Part shown: positions 8,006-16,451 of the stretch, in pieces
Numbering within the stretch: the first letter of the stretch is position 1
How the letters are laid out: each line of letters starts with the position of its first letter
Assembly: GCF_002483225.1 (NCBI RefSeq)
Contig: NZ_DLHL01000024.1
Location: forward strand, 1-37,497
DNA from: Gemmatimonas sp. UBA7669
GTDB lineage: Bacteria > Gemmatimonadota > Gemmatimonadetes > Gemmatimonadales > Gemmatimonadaceae
DNA: 37,497 bases
Direction of reading: 5' to 3'
Position numbers and translations under genes: made by a program
The notes under the pieces: generated by a model
The model's database searches: none
The model's input: only the letters and a program-made list of their open reading frames with translations
Told to the model about the DNA's origin: nothing

Positions 8006-10006
8006 ATGGTCCCACCGTATTCCCTCGCCTCGCCCCTCATTTGTGGCCTTGGATTGGCACTTCTGCTCACGGCGTGCTCGTCCACCTCGGAGCCACCCCC
8101 GGCGCAGCCTGAGCCACCCCCCACCACACCGCCGCCGCCACCGCCGCCGCCCGCCCCGCCCATTGCCCGACGGGATTTCCGACCGGGGACACCGCCCGGA
8201 TGGTTCAGCAGCACCAGCCGCAGTGACATTTACGAGGGCGGCCTCGACCGCGGCGAACGGCGAACCGGTGAGGCGGCGGCCTATCTGCGCAACACCACGA
8301 CGAATGCGGCGTCCGGCGCGTTCATTCAATTGAGTCAGACCATTAACGCGGCCAGCTATCGCGGCAAGCGGCTGCGACTCTCCGGCTGGGTCTACGCCGA
8401 CAGTATCAGCAGCGGTGGAGGCGGCCTGTGGATGCGCGTGGATGCCGCCACACGCACGGTCGGCTTTGACAACATGATCGGATTCGGTCGCCCCATTGCC
8501 GGCACCATTGCGTGGCACGAGGCTGCCGTGGTGCTCGATGTGCCGCAGGAAGCCATCAGCATTACACTGGGTGCGCTCTTGAATGGCCGAGGCATTCTGC
8601 GTGTGGATGATCTGCGCCTCGACACCGTCCCCACCAGTGTCCCCACCACCGGGAGCGCGACCCCAACCACGTTTGGCGGCGACAGCGTGGCCAACACGCT
8701 GGCCGCGGCGCGCTTTCCCGGTCAGATGCAGAACGCGGACTTCGAAGGGCTGGCGCCCGTTGGCTCCGCTTCTGCAGCCACCTGGTTGAATGCCAACGCC
8801 GTGCCCTTCACCACCGACGCGCCGGGCGCAGGTTTTGACGACCTCGCTGAAGTCGGACGCATGGTTGGCATGGCGAGGGTGGTGGCGTTGGGTGAAGCCA
8901 CACACGGCACACGCGAGTTCTTCCGCATGAAGCATCGCGTGTTCGAATACCTCGTGGAGCGACACGGCCTGCGCTGGTTCACCATCGAGGCGACCATGCC
9001 GGAGTCGCGGGATGTCGATCGCTATGTCACACATGGTGTGGGCAATCCGGCGGTGCTGCTGTCACGTCTGCAGTTCTGGACCTGGAACACGCGCGAGGTC
9101 CTCGATCTCATCGAGTGGATGCGTGCCTACAATGTGCGTGTGGGGGAACCGCGTCTGCGATTCCTCGGCTTCGACATGCAGTCACCCGACGTGTCGGTGG
9201 ACAGTGTTCGCCGCATTACCGCCCGTCTCGACACGACCCTCGGCGCGCGCGCGGCGCGCATCACCGCCTGCCTGGATCCCGCACGCTCCCCGAGCAACGG
9301 GCGCATGATCAGCACCCAGTATCAGAACAACACCACGGTCCTTGCGCGCACGCTGTGCCAGGACTCCCTGTCGGCCCTGCAGCGTGCCGTGACAGAGCGC
9401 CGTCCCGCACTGCTCACGCGCGCCGACGCCGAAACGGTGGATTGGCTGGAGCAGTACGCCACGCTGCTGTGGCAGTGGGCGCGCATGGCCGGCGCCACCT
9501 CGGGTGGATCCTTCATCCGCGACGAAGCCATGGCCGACAATCTCGAATGGGCCACCAAACGCCACACCGGCGACCGCTTCTTCGCATGGGCGCACAACTA
9601 CCACGTGAGTCGCCGACCCAACACCATGGGCTTTCATCTCGGGCGCCGGCTCGGCAGCAACTATCTCAACCTCGCCTTCACCTTTGGCACCGGTACGTTC
9701 AACGCGGTCGCGGTGGGTGGCGGGTTGCGCACGCACAGCATCGAGAGTGTGGACTCATCCGGCATCGAGTGGCTGTTCCAGCAGAGTCCCAGCCAACGAT
9801 TGCTGTTCGATACCCGAAAGCTCCTGACGGCGGGCCCGGAGGCCATTGGCCTCCGGGATCGGCCGGTGCGCATGCGCAGCATCGGCGCCGTGTATTCCTC
9901 GACCACCGCACCGGCGTACTTCGAGGAGGCGCTGTTGCCTGGCGACTACGACGGCATCATCTGGTTCCGATCAACCAGCGCCAGCGCACTCCTTCCGTTT
10001 CAGTAG
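8006..10006 (+). CDS. Erythromycin-esterase-like lipoprotein with N-terminal beta domain
   Basis: A 666-residue exported protein. It has a signal peptide with lipobox LLTAC (about 21-25), then a Pro-rich linker (about 30-52), a probable jelly-roll carbohydrate-binding-like domain (about 60-210, with LRLSGWVYADS and ILRVDDLRLDT), and an erythromycin-esterase/succinoglycan-biosynthesis-family domain (about 270-665). The metal/catalytic signature GEATHGTREFF (E297, H300) and a distal AHNYHVSR (H530, H533) are present. CTGGAG nine bases before the ATG supports this start; the long upstream open frame is antisense to the S41 gene. Macrolide resistance is not implied: most members of this family have unknown ester substrates. 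It overlaps the convergent anti-sigma-like gene by 7 bp. Confidence 0.85.
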   Translation: MVPPYSLASPLICGLGLALLLTACSSTSEPPPAQPEPPPTTPPPPPPPPAPPIARRDFRPGTPPGWFSSTSRSDIYEGGLDRGERRTGEAAAYLRNTTTNAASGAFIQLSQTINAASYRGKRLRLSGWVYADSISSGGGGLWMRVDAATRTVGFDNMIGFGRPIAGTIAWHEAAVVLDVPQEAISITLGALLNGRGILRVDDLRLDTVPTSVPTTGSATPTTFGGDSVANTLAAARFPGQMQNADFEGLAPVGSASAATWLNANAVPFTTDAPGAGFDDLAEVGRMVGMARVVALGEATHGTREFFRMKHRVFEYLVERHGLRWFTIEATMPESRDVDRYVTHGVGNPAVLLSRLQFWTWNTREVLDLIEWMRAYNVRVGEPRLRFLGFDMQSPDVSVDSVRRITARLDTTLGARAARITACLDPARSPSNGRMISTQYQNNTTVLARTLCQDSLSALQRAVTERRPALLTRADAETVDWLEQYATLLWQWARMAGATSGGSFIRDEAMADNLEWATKRHTGDRFFAWAHNYHVSRRPNTMGFHLGRRLGSNYLNLAFTFGTGTFNAVAVGGGLRTHSIESVDSSGIEWLFQQSPSQRLLFDTRKLLTAGPEAIGLRDRPVRMRSIGAVYSSTTAPAYFEEALLPGDYDGIIWFRSTSASALLPFQ

Positions 10007-12288
10007 GACCCGGCGCTTCCGGTGTGCGTGGAGGTGCTGGTCAGCAGCGCCTCCATGCGCAGCTCGGTTTCGCCCACACTCGACGTGGCGTCGAACAGCA
10101 CACGACCGTCGCGATCGAGCACGTACAACTGCGGCGTCCCCCAGTTGCCAAAGGCTCTGTAGGCCTCGCGCTTGGCATCGAGGTAGACGGCGCCCGTGAA
10201 TCCACCCTTGCGCAGTTCCCGTGTGAGGGTGGAGTCGGCGCTGGTTTGCTCGGCAATCAGCACCACGGGCACCTGCCGTGCCGCCAGCCTCCTGGACAGC
10301 AGCTCGAGATCGGGGAGCGCTTCCACGGCCGGACCGCACTGTGGTGACCAGAAGACCACCACCATCGGACGCCCGTTGGCCAGCGTCGAAAGCGCCGTCT
10401 CCCGTCCGTCGAGCGCTGTCACCACTGACGGCTCCACACGACGGCGGCGGGCGCGGCCCATGACCGTCTCGGCCATCTCCTGTCGGGTGCGCTGCAGGAG
10501 TGCCGCCCATTCGCTGGCCCCCACGTGGCGTGTCCCGAGCGAATCGAGACGCTTGACCTTTGCGGCTGCAGTTCGTGGGTCAATCACCAGACGCGCCCAG
10601 TGCGGCACGGCCAATGCCGTGTCTCCGGCCGCCAGCGCGGCGCTGGCCGTGACATCAAACACCTCCACGTTCCACCCCACGTCCGGCACCCGACGCAGGC
10701 GCGCCAGCGCTTCCGCGGCCCGCCCGCCCTGCGCGAGCACACGCCCCACTTCGGCCTCCACAATGGCGCGCTCTCCGGACAGGCGACGCAAGTAGTCGGC
10801 GCGCGTTTCATTCAGCTGCCGCTGCCGATCATCCGGTTGCGCCAACGTCGCCGTCAACGCGGTGAACTGCGCCAGTGCCGTGTCACGCAGGCCGGCCACG
10901 CGGGACAATTCCCGCGCCACCCAGCGCCGACGATAGAGCGTGGACTCGGCCGCGAGATATCGCGCCGTCCAGCGCTGCATGGCCTCCGCATGCTGCGCCG
11001 TGGTGCCAAGGAAGGCGTGCGCGACCTGCGCCACCTGCGCGCGTCGCTCAGGTGGCGTGTCATGCCACAGCACTTCAAGCGCCGCCACGGCCCCTGCGGA
11101 GTCCTTGGATGCCCAATGCGTGCGGAAGATGTCGATGGTGCGCTCCTGCACCGCAAAACCATCCTTCGGTGTGTCGCGCAGGAGGCGCACGCGCCATGCC
11201 GCCGTCAACACGGAATCCGGTGTTCCACGTGCATACCAGTACAGCTGACCAGCCTGCGCAGGCAGCGTGCCGGCAAGCATGCGCTCGGAGAATCTGTTGG
11301 CCTGCCGGGCATGCATGCGCAGCGTGCTGTCGTTCTCCAGACCCATCGCACGTTCATAGAACGCGAGGGAACTCCACGAGCGCACGGAGTCGGGATACAA
11401 CTGCACCTTCTCGCGCGCCGTGGCGATACCCTCCTCCCAGCTGCGCCCCATCAGGTCATTCGTCCGCTGCTCCAGCGCATCCAGCAGCGGCCGTCCATCC
11501 GCGCCCGCGCGCATTACCTCCCAGGCCCGGCCACCAAAGTCATCCACGGCACTGGCCGCCGTATCCTCTACGGCCAGTGCCGCGAAGAGCACACTGTCCG
11601 GCAGCACGAACTCCGCCGTATAGCGATCGCCGCTCGTGCGTTTCAGGGTGGCGAGCTGCACCACAGGCACCCCCTCGTTGTAGCTGCCTTGGTGCACCGT
11701 GCGAATGCGCGCCCGCAGATGCAGCACGGCGGGTTTGCCCAGCAGACCCGCGCTGGTGTAGGTCACCCGCACGGTGTCACCACGCTTCGGCAACGCCGGC
11801 GACAGCTCCAGTGAACCGGCCACCATGCCGGCCTCCGCCACTGTGGGCTGACGCCAGAGACTCACCACACCAATGGCCGCCAGCACCGCGGCAGCGGCTC
11901 GCACGGACGAGCGGGCCCACCAGCGCGTGGTACGCGAGCGCGCAGGCGCATGCAACTCTTCGAGCGGTGCCTGTGGCAGGCGCTCGTCCTGATCCGGAGC
12001 CTCCACGGGAATCACGCTGCGCAGGCCGGCTGCACGCGACGCCAGGATGCGCGCCTTCAGACGATCGTGTGTCTCGCGTGAGGTTGCGTCGGGCGCACCG
12101 CGGTCAGCGAGCTGCCGGGACCAGGCCTGCAGGGCGGACACCGTGTCGGCGCAGGTGGCGCAGGCGCTCTGATGACGCAGCAGCATCGGATCGGCAATGC
12201 GACCGTGCTGAAAGAGCTCGTCTTCCCACGCAGCCAGCGAAGGATGCGCAAGATCGGCGGCGTCGGGCGCCTCGCGGGAGTCAGTCAT
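10000..12288 (-). CDS. Anti-sigma-like membrane protein with C-terminal thioredoxin-like domain
   Basis: A 762-residue protein starting at ATG 12288 inside the sigma gene's end (8-bp overlap ATGACTGA). Residues about 15-50 hold a zinc anti-sigma motif HxxxCxxC (H39, C43, C46). A single membrane helix lies at about 127-145 (AAAAVLAAIGVVSLW), followed by an Ig-like segment (about 155-260) and a long helical, TPR-like region (about 290-600). A TlpA/AhpC-type thioredoxin-like domain follows (about 610-750). In it the motif reads FWSPQCGPA: the first Cys is kept (C651) and the resolving Cys is Ala. By topology the N-terminus is cytoplasmic and binds the sigma factor, with the rest in the periplasm. 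Anti-sigma function is inferred from motif and gene order; the fusion is unusual. Confidence 0.75.
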   Translation of the reverse strand: MTDSREAPDAADLAHPSLAAWEDELFQHGRIADPMLLRHQSACATCADTVSALQAWSRQLADRGAPDATSRETHDRLKARILASRAAGLRSVIPVEAPDQDERLPQAPLEELHAPARSRTTRWWARSSVRAAAAVLAAIGVVSLWRQPTVAEAGMVAGSLELSPALPKRGDTVRVTYTSAGLLGKPAVLHLRARIRTVHQGSYNEGVPVVQLATLKRTSGDRYTAEFVLPDSVLFAALAVEDTAASAVDDFGGRAWEVMRAGADGRPLLDALEQRTNDLMGRSWEEGIATAREKVQLYPDSVRSWSSLAFYERAMGLENDSTLRMHARQANRFSERMLAGTLPAQAGQLYWYARGTPDSVLTAAWRVRLLRDTPKDGFAVQERTIDIFRTHWASKDSAGAVAALEVLWHDTPPERRAQVAQVAHAFLGTTAQHAEAMQRWTARYLAAESTLYRRRWVARELSRVAGLRDTALAQFTALTATLAQPDDRQRQLNETRADYLRRLSGERAIVEAEVGRVLAQGGRAAEALARLRRVPDVGWNVEVFDVTASAALAAGDTALAVPHWARLVIDPRTAAAKVKRLDSLGTRHVGASEWAALLQRTRQEMAETVMGRARRRRVEPSVVTALDGRETALSTLANGRPMVVVFWSPQCGPAVEALPDLELLSRRLAARQVPVVLIAEQTSADSTLTRELRKGGFTGAVYLDAKREAYRAFGNWGTPQLYVLDRDGRVLFDATSSVGETELRMEALLTSTSTHTGSAGSY

Positions 12289-12877
12289 GGAGCCGGTCCT
12301 CGGTGAGCACTCGCACCACGGGCATACCCGCGCTCTGCGGCAGCAGCCGCTCGAGCGCACGCGCCAGGCGAATGCGGGAATTGCCTTCGGAAATGCCGAG
12401 CGCCTGCGCGATCTCGGCGTGGGTGAGTCCCTCGCTGCGCAGCAGCACCACATCACGCAGCGCCTCCGGAAGCGCGGCAATGCGGCGATAGGCTTCGTCC
12501 ACCTCGGGCGCCAGATCAGGCCGGTCGACGGCGGCCGCGCCGGCCACGTGCTCCGCGGCCTCTTCCCATGCGGATTCCCGGCGACGCGCGCCGGCCCGCC
12601 GACGCATGAGCGCAAGACGCATGGTGCAGGTCACCAGCCAGGACATGAAGCGTCCCGATTCGCGGTAGTGCCGCAGCGCTTCCGGCAGCCCCACGAACAG
12701 GTCGTGCACCACGTCCTCGGCGTCGGCATCATTGGCCATCGCGCGGCGCGCCACCAGCCGCAGGCGCCCCGACGTCAGGTCGTACAGGGCGCCCAAGGCC
12801 TCGGGGCTCCCGGCGCGAACCGCCGGCACCAGCGACGCGGCCCGCTGACTCAGCGGGTCGGTCGCCGAGTCGGACAC
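12281..12877 (-). CDS. ECF-type RNA polymerase sigma factor
   Basis: A 198-residue sigma-70 family factor with region 2 (about 24-95, including DAEDVVHDLFVGL and SWLVTCTMRLALMRRRA) and region 4 (about 130-185, with LPEALRDVVLLRSEGLTHAEIAQALGI as helix-turn-helix). Alternative sigma factors of this kind direct RNA polymerase to a small regulon and are held by a membrane anti-sigma, here the next gene. The start is GTG at 12877 with no clear Shine-Dalgarno. Bases 12841-12857, within the first codons, form a 7-bp GC stem with a 3-base loop that could affect translation. No ECF-type promoter was identified with confidence. Confidence 0.9.
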   Translation of the reverse strand: MSDSATDPLSQRAASLVPAVRAGSPEALGALYDLTSGRLRLVARRAMANDADAEDVVHDLFVGLPEALRHYRESGRFMSWLVTCTMRLALMRRRAGARRRESAWEEAAEHVAGAAAVDRPDLAPEVDEAYRRIAALPEALRDVVLLRSEGLTHAEIAQALGISEGNSRIRLARALERLLPQSAGMPVVRVLTEDRLHD

Positions 12878-12987
12878 GTCAGCGGGCAGAGAGGCAGAAC
12901 GACCTCGGGATAGCGGACGAATGCGCAGCTCACAGAAGGGGACATGAGGCCAATGCCGCCCACAGCGCCGGCGTTACACGCCGATTT

Positions 12988-14217
12988 TCATCCCCAGTAC
13001 AGGTACGCCATCACGATGGCCACGATCACACCCACGATGTCGGCAAAGAGCCCCATCGACACGGCGTGTCGGGTCTTCTTCACACCCACCGACCCGAAGT
13101 ACAGCGCGAGAATGTAGAACGTCGTGTCGGTGGCGCCCTGGAAGGTGGCCGACAGGCGACCCGCAAAGGAATCCGCGCCGTAGGTCTTCATGGCGTCCAC
13201 CATCATGCCCCGCGCGCCGCTGCCCGACAGCGGCTTCATGAGCGCGGTGGGCAACGCGGGAATGATGCGGTCGTCCACACCGAAGAGCGCCAGCACCTTG
13301 GCCAGGCCCTGCGTGAGCAGGTCCAGCGCACCCGACGCGCGAAACACACCAATGGCCACCAGCAGCGCCACGAGATACGGAATGATGCGAATGGCCACCT
13401 GAAAGCCTTCCTTGGCGCCTTCGATGAAGGCCTCGTAGGCGTTCACCTTCCGCACCAGCGCCATGATGAGGAAGCTGCAGATGACGCCAATGAGCGTGAC
13501 ATTCGCCACGGTGTTGGAGATGATCTGCACCTGTTCGCGTGGCATGCTGGAGAAGCCCCATACGATCGCGCTCACCAGCGCCGTGACGCCAACCAGCCAG
13601 CCCAGCAACACCGGGTCGAGCAGATTGATGCGCTGCACGAGCGCCACGCCAACGAGCGCGGCGAGGGTGGCGAAGTAGGTGGTGATGAGAATGGGAAGAA
13701 ACACATCGGCCGGATTGGCCGCGCCCAGTTCGGCACGATACACCATGATGCTGATGGGAATGAGCGTCAGGCCCGAGGTGTTGAGCACCAGGAACATGAT
13801 CTGCGCATTCGTGGCCGTGTCTTTCTCCGGATTGAGTGTCTGCAATTCATTCATGGCCTTGAGCCCGAGCGGCGTGGCCGCATTGTCGAGGCCCAGCATG
13901 TTGGCAGAGAAGTTCATGATGATGGACCCGAGCGCCGGATGATCGGGCGGCACCTCGGGAAAGAGCCGACGGAAGAACGGACTCACGATCTTGGCCACCA
14001 CGCCAATGGCCCCGCCGGCCTCGCCCACCTTCATGAGGCCCAGCCACAGCGTGAGCACACCGGTCAGGCCAATGGAGATGTCGAATCCGGTCTTGGCCGA
14101 ATCGAAGGTGGCCTGCGTCATGGCAGCAAACGCCGAGGCGTCGCCACCAAGGAGCTTGACCACGCCCACCAGCAGTGCGGTGAGAAAGAAGCCCAGCCAG
14201 ATGTAGTTGAGTGTCAT
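12988..14217 (-). CDS. Fused SpmA/SpmB-like nucleoside-recognition membrane protein
   Basis: A 409-residue polytopic membrane protein with two Gate/nucleoside-recognition halves: residues about 1-200 resemble SpmA (WLGLMKVGEAGG, NMLGLDNAATPLGLKAM) and about 215-409 resemble SpmB (RIIPYLVALLVAIGVFRASGA, ALMKPLSGSGARG, TFYILALYFGSVG). In endospore formers SpmA and SpmB are separate and affect spore core dehydration; nothing else here suggests sporulation. It probably moves a small solute. It starts at ATG 14217, overlapping the mpaA stop (ATGA), so the two are likely co-translated. The longer upstream open frame is a shadow of mpaA. Confidence 0.85.
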   Translation of the reverse strand: MTLNYIWLGFFLTALLVGVVKLLGGDASAFAAMTQATFDSAKTGFDISIGLTGVLTLWLGLMKVGEAGGAIGVVAKIVSPFFRRLFPEVPPDHPALGSIIMNFSANMLGLDNAATPLGLKAMNELQTLNPEKDTATNAQIMFLVLNTSGLTLIPISIMVYRAELGAANPADVFLPILITTYFATLAALVGVALVQRINLLDPVLLGWLVGVTALVSAIVWGFSSMPREQVQIISNTVANVTLIGVICSFLIMALVRKVNAYEAFIEGAKEGFQVAIRIIPYLVALLVAIGVFRASGALDLLTQGLAKVLALFGVDDRIIPALPTALMKPLSGSGARGMMVDAMKTYGADSFAGRLSATFQGATDTTFYILALYFGSVGVKKTRHAVSMGLFADIVGVIVAIVMAYLYWG

Positions 14218-14912
14218 GGCAGGGTGCCCGTGAGCAGTTCCACCAGCACAGGCACGTGCATGGCCATGAGGTCTTCGTTGGCGATGACGGGATACTCGTA
14301 GGTAATGACCGGCACGCCGTTCTCGCTGCCCCAGGTGCCGAACGAACCCGGCGTGGGATAGCCCACGTCGCGCACCAGCGGCATGCCCGTGCGTGCCGCA
14401 AGTCGCTGCCCCAGCGCGCTGGCGTTGGCATCGTCGATGCAGGCCAGTGGCGCGTGCAGGGCAATCACCACCTCGGGCTTGAGCTCCCCAATCAATGCCA
14501 GCAGGGCCTGCGTTTCCGGTTCCGAGCCCGGCGCCGAGCCGGGGCTCAGTTGCACATCGCTGGGCAGATCGATGGTGGCTCGGCAGGTTACCGGTCCGGC
14601 GCGCCAGGTGCTCGTGGGGAAGTTGCGATTGAGGTCCACGCCGTTGGCATTGGCGCGTGTGCCACGAATGAGGCCGTCGGGGTTGGCGGCCAGCACCACC
14701 GCCGCGTGCTCCGGTGCCCCCTCCAGTTGACGCAGCGCCCGCGAGAGCGCCCAGGTGGTCTCCGGCTCTTCCCCGTGAATGGCCGCAAAGATGAGCAGCT
14801 CGCAGCGCCCCGTGGGCCGCCAGACCTCGAGCGGCAGACCGAGAACGGAACGACCATAGATGGTGGGCGGCACGGCGTGCGTGCCCCAGGCAGTGCGCGG
14901 ACGAAGCGGCAT
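14214..14912 (-). CDS. mpaA: Murein peptide amidase MpaA-like M14 carboxypeptidase
   Basis: Cytoplasmic zinc amidase of the M14 family that, in E. coli MpaA, cuts the gamma-D-Glu-diaminopimelate bond of murein tripeptide during peptidoglycan recycling. The 232-residue length matches MpaA (about 240). Zinc ligands are H46 and E49 (IHGEEPET) and H153 (ALHAPLACID); the catalytic Glu is in VITYEYPV (E206); NPDGLIRGTRANANGVDLNR carries the conserved substrate-binding Arg/Asn. No signal peptide is present. It is coupled to the SpmA/SpmB-like gene by ATGA. A general M14 or succinylglutamate-desuccinylase role is a less likely alternative. Confidence 0.8.
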   Translation of the reverse strand: MPLRPRTAWGTHAVPPTIYGRSVLGLPLEVWRPTGRCELLIFAAIHGEEPETTWALSRALRQLEGAPEHAAVVLAANPDGLIRGTRANANGVDLNRNFPTSTWRAGPVTCRATIDLPSDVQLSPGSAPGSEPETQALLALIGELKPEVVIALHAPLACIDDANASALGQRLAARTGMPLVRDVGYPTPGSFGTWGSENGVPVITYEYPVIANEDLMAMHVPVLVELLTGTLP

Positions 14913-14996
14913 GGGGGTGCGGCGGCGGGATGTGCAAACGGGGACCGCTGCAAGCTACATGGCGGCCCCGCGCCGCGCCGCCTCATGCCACGTCCA

Positions 14997-15052
14997 TCAC
15001 GCCTTAGGTATCACGCCAGACGTATCACGCCAGACGTATCACGCCTCGTCGG
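14997..15052. repeat. Four-unit 14-bp tandem repeat at the DinB 3' end
   Basis: Units begin TCACGCC at 14997, 15011, 15025 and 15039. Units two and three are identical (TCACGCCAGACGTA), the first differs in the middle and the fourth only in its second half. The last unit supplies the TGA stop codon of the DinB-like gene (15039-15041), so the array begins exactly at the gene end and runs downstream. Confidence 0.85.
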
Positions 15053-15542
15053 CGGTGGGACCATACGTGGACGCCACCGGCACCTCCAGCAATCGCAGGT
15101 ACACGGTGAGCTGCCCGCGATGATGGATGAGGTGATGCAGCGTCATGTCGGCAAAGGCCGACTCCCGGTCGCGGCGAATGCGCACCGTGCCATTGACGGC
15201 CATCTCCCAGGTCCCGCGCGCGTCCTGATCGACATGCGTGGCCATGGCCTCGAGCGCCTGCGACACCGCCCCGTCGTAGGCGGCCAGCAGCGCGTCGCGC
15301 GATGCGGCGCGGAACGGGCGCCAGGTGGAGAGATCGATGTTGCTGCGATCCTCGCTGAACACCAAGCGGGCAAAGTGCAGACAGTCCACGAGGTGCGACG
15401 CCAGCTGACCCAGTGAGGACGACTTCTCGTGCGGCTTCCACGACCAGTGGTCATCGGGCAGGCGTTCGAGATGACGCCGCGTCTTCTCCGCTTCACTGCC
15501 CAACTGCGCGGCCAGAAACGCGGCGCGTGTCGTGTGGCTCAT
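15039..15542 (-). CDS. DinB-family putative metal-dependent hydrolase/transferase
   Basis: A 167-residue four-helix DinB/YfiT-like protein. The metal-binding His set is visible: H50 in LASHLVD, and H137 and H141 in HHLIHHRGQL. Family members include thiol S-transferases (bacillithiol or mycothiol dependent) and many proteins of unknown reaction, so the substrate is open. The start ATG (15542) overlaps the SRPBCC stop as ATGA, and both lie downstream of the ArsR regulator. They probably form one operon, ArsR-SRPBCC-DinB. Confidence 0.87.
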   Translation of the reverse strand: MSHTTRAAFLAAQLGSEAEKTRRHLERLPDDHWSWKPHEKSSSLGQLASHLVDCLHFARLVFSEDRSNIDLSTWRPFRAASRDALLAAYDGAVSQALEAMATHVDQDARGTWEMAVNGTVRIRRDRESAFADMTLHHLIHHRGQLTVYLRLLEVPVASTYGPTADEA

Positions 15543-16015
15543 ACGGCCGTCAGCACACGCGTCTCAAGACGCGCATAGCTGGCTTCCATGCCCACCGCCA
15601 TGCCCGTATCCAGCATGGCCTTCCGTACCTCGGCGCTGGGCACGGTCATCGTCATCACCAGCCGCGTGCCACGGCCGTCTGCCTCGAAGCGCGTCTCCAC
15701 GCGATTGTCGGGTGTCGGGTCGGGCAGGAACATGCGCTCCACATGCACGATGCGTGCACCCGGCTCGATTTCGAGGTATTCGCCGGTGAGATGAAAGCCG
15801 GCGCCGTGGTCATCGGCCCAGGCGAAGCGAATGCCACCACCCGGCCGCAGATCGGACACACATTCCGTCATGCGCCAGCCATCGGGCCCGGTGAGCCAGA
15901 GCGGCATGATGTCCGGGTCCGTGTGCGCACGGTACACCTGCGCGGGTGAGGCGTCGAAGTGACGCACCACTTCAACCTGCGTGTCGCCAATGAGGCGAAG
16001 GGACAACGGGGGCAT
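15539..16015 (-). CDS. SRPBCC/AHSA1-family ligand-binding protein
   Basis: A 158-residue START-like (AHSA1) protein with a hydrophobic ligand cavity, recognised by VVRHFDASPAQVYRAHTDPD at the start, DLRPGGGIRFAW in the middle, and the C-terminal helix MAVGMEASYARLE. GGAG five bases before ATG 16015 supports this start over the longer open frame that runs antisense-like into the regulator. In many bacteria such proteins sit beside ArsR repressors and DinB proteins, as here. The ligand and any enzymatic role are unknown. Confidence 0.85.
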   Translation of the reverse strand: MPPLSLRLIGDTQVEVVRHFDASPAQVYRAHTDPDIMPLWLTGPDGWRMTECVSDLRPGGGIRFAWADDHGAGFHLTGEYLEIEPGARIVHVERMFLPDPTPDNRVETRFEADGRGTRLVMTMTVPSAEVRKAMLDTGMAVGMEASYARLETRVLTAV

Positions 16016-16097
16016 GTGAGCTCCGGGGGTGGTGGGTAAGGGAGTGGGGAGTGATTGTGTTGCCGACGGCAGACCCTGCGCGCTGGCCGCCCGTGTG

Positions 16098-16451
16098 TCA
16101 GTTGCGCCGACGACGTGTTGGCTCAGGTGGCATGGCCGCCAGTACCGCGTCGAGTCGGGCGTAGTTGCCCTCGAGGGCGGCGCGCAGTTTGTCGAGCCAG
16201 CGATCGGCCGCGCGCAGGCCGTTGTCGGCCAGACGCACAGGTCGCGTGGCACCTTCAACGCGCCGCACCACCAGACCAGCCGTCTCGAGCACCTTGATGT
16301 GGCGGGAGATGGCCGGCTGCGACATGGCAAAGGGCTCGGCCAGTTCCATCACCGTGGCCTCACCGCGCGCCAAGCGGGTGAGGATGGCGCGACGCGTCGG
16401 GTCGGCGAGCGCAGCGAAGGTGGCATCGAGAACGTCGGGGGAGGCGATCAT
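16098..16451 (-). CDS. ArsR-family winged-helix transcriptional repressor
   Basis: A roughly 117-residue ArsR/SmtB-type regulator with the classical core FAALADPTRRAILTRLARGE, then the recognition helix in MSQPAISRHIKVLETAGLV and the wing VVRRVEGATRPVRL. No metal-binding cysteine cluster is visible, so it is probably of the non-metal class paired with SRPBCC proteins. Starts are possible at ATG 16451 or ATG 16460. I prefer 16451 because a promoter -10 element and palindrome cover the region up to 16469, leaving little or no leader. Neither start has a Shine-Dalgarno. It likely represses its own operon. Confidence 0.87.
   Translation of the reverse strand: MIASPDVLDATFAALADPTRRAILTRLARGEATVMELAEPFAMSQPAISRHIKVLETAGLVVRRVEGATRPVRLADNGLRAADRWLDKLRAALEGNYARLDAVLAAMPPEPTRRRRN

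Noticed and set aside
8006..10006. Macrolide resistance gene
   Set aside because: Family membership alone does not show macrolide esterase activity, and the lipoprotein layout differs from known resistance enzymes.
12289..12615. Upstream extension of the anti-sigma-like gene
   Set aside because: It overlaps the sigma gene in another frame and lacks motifs; the ATG at 12288 overlapping the sigma stop is the natural start.
12988..14217. Evidence of sporulation
   Set aside because: SpmA/SpmB-like proteins are common in non-sporulating bacteria and no other spore gene is in the window.
14997..15052. CRISPR-like array
   Set aside because: The 14-bp units are contiguous without spacers and no cas gene is present, so it is a simple tandem repeat.
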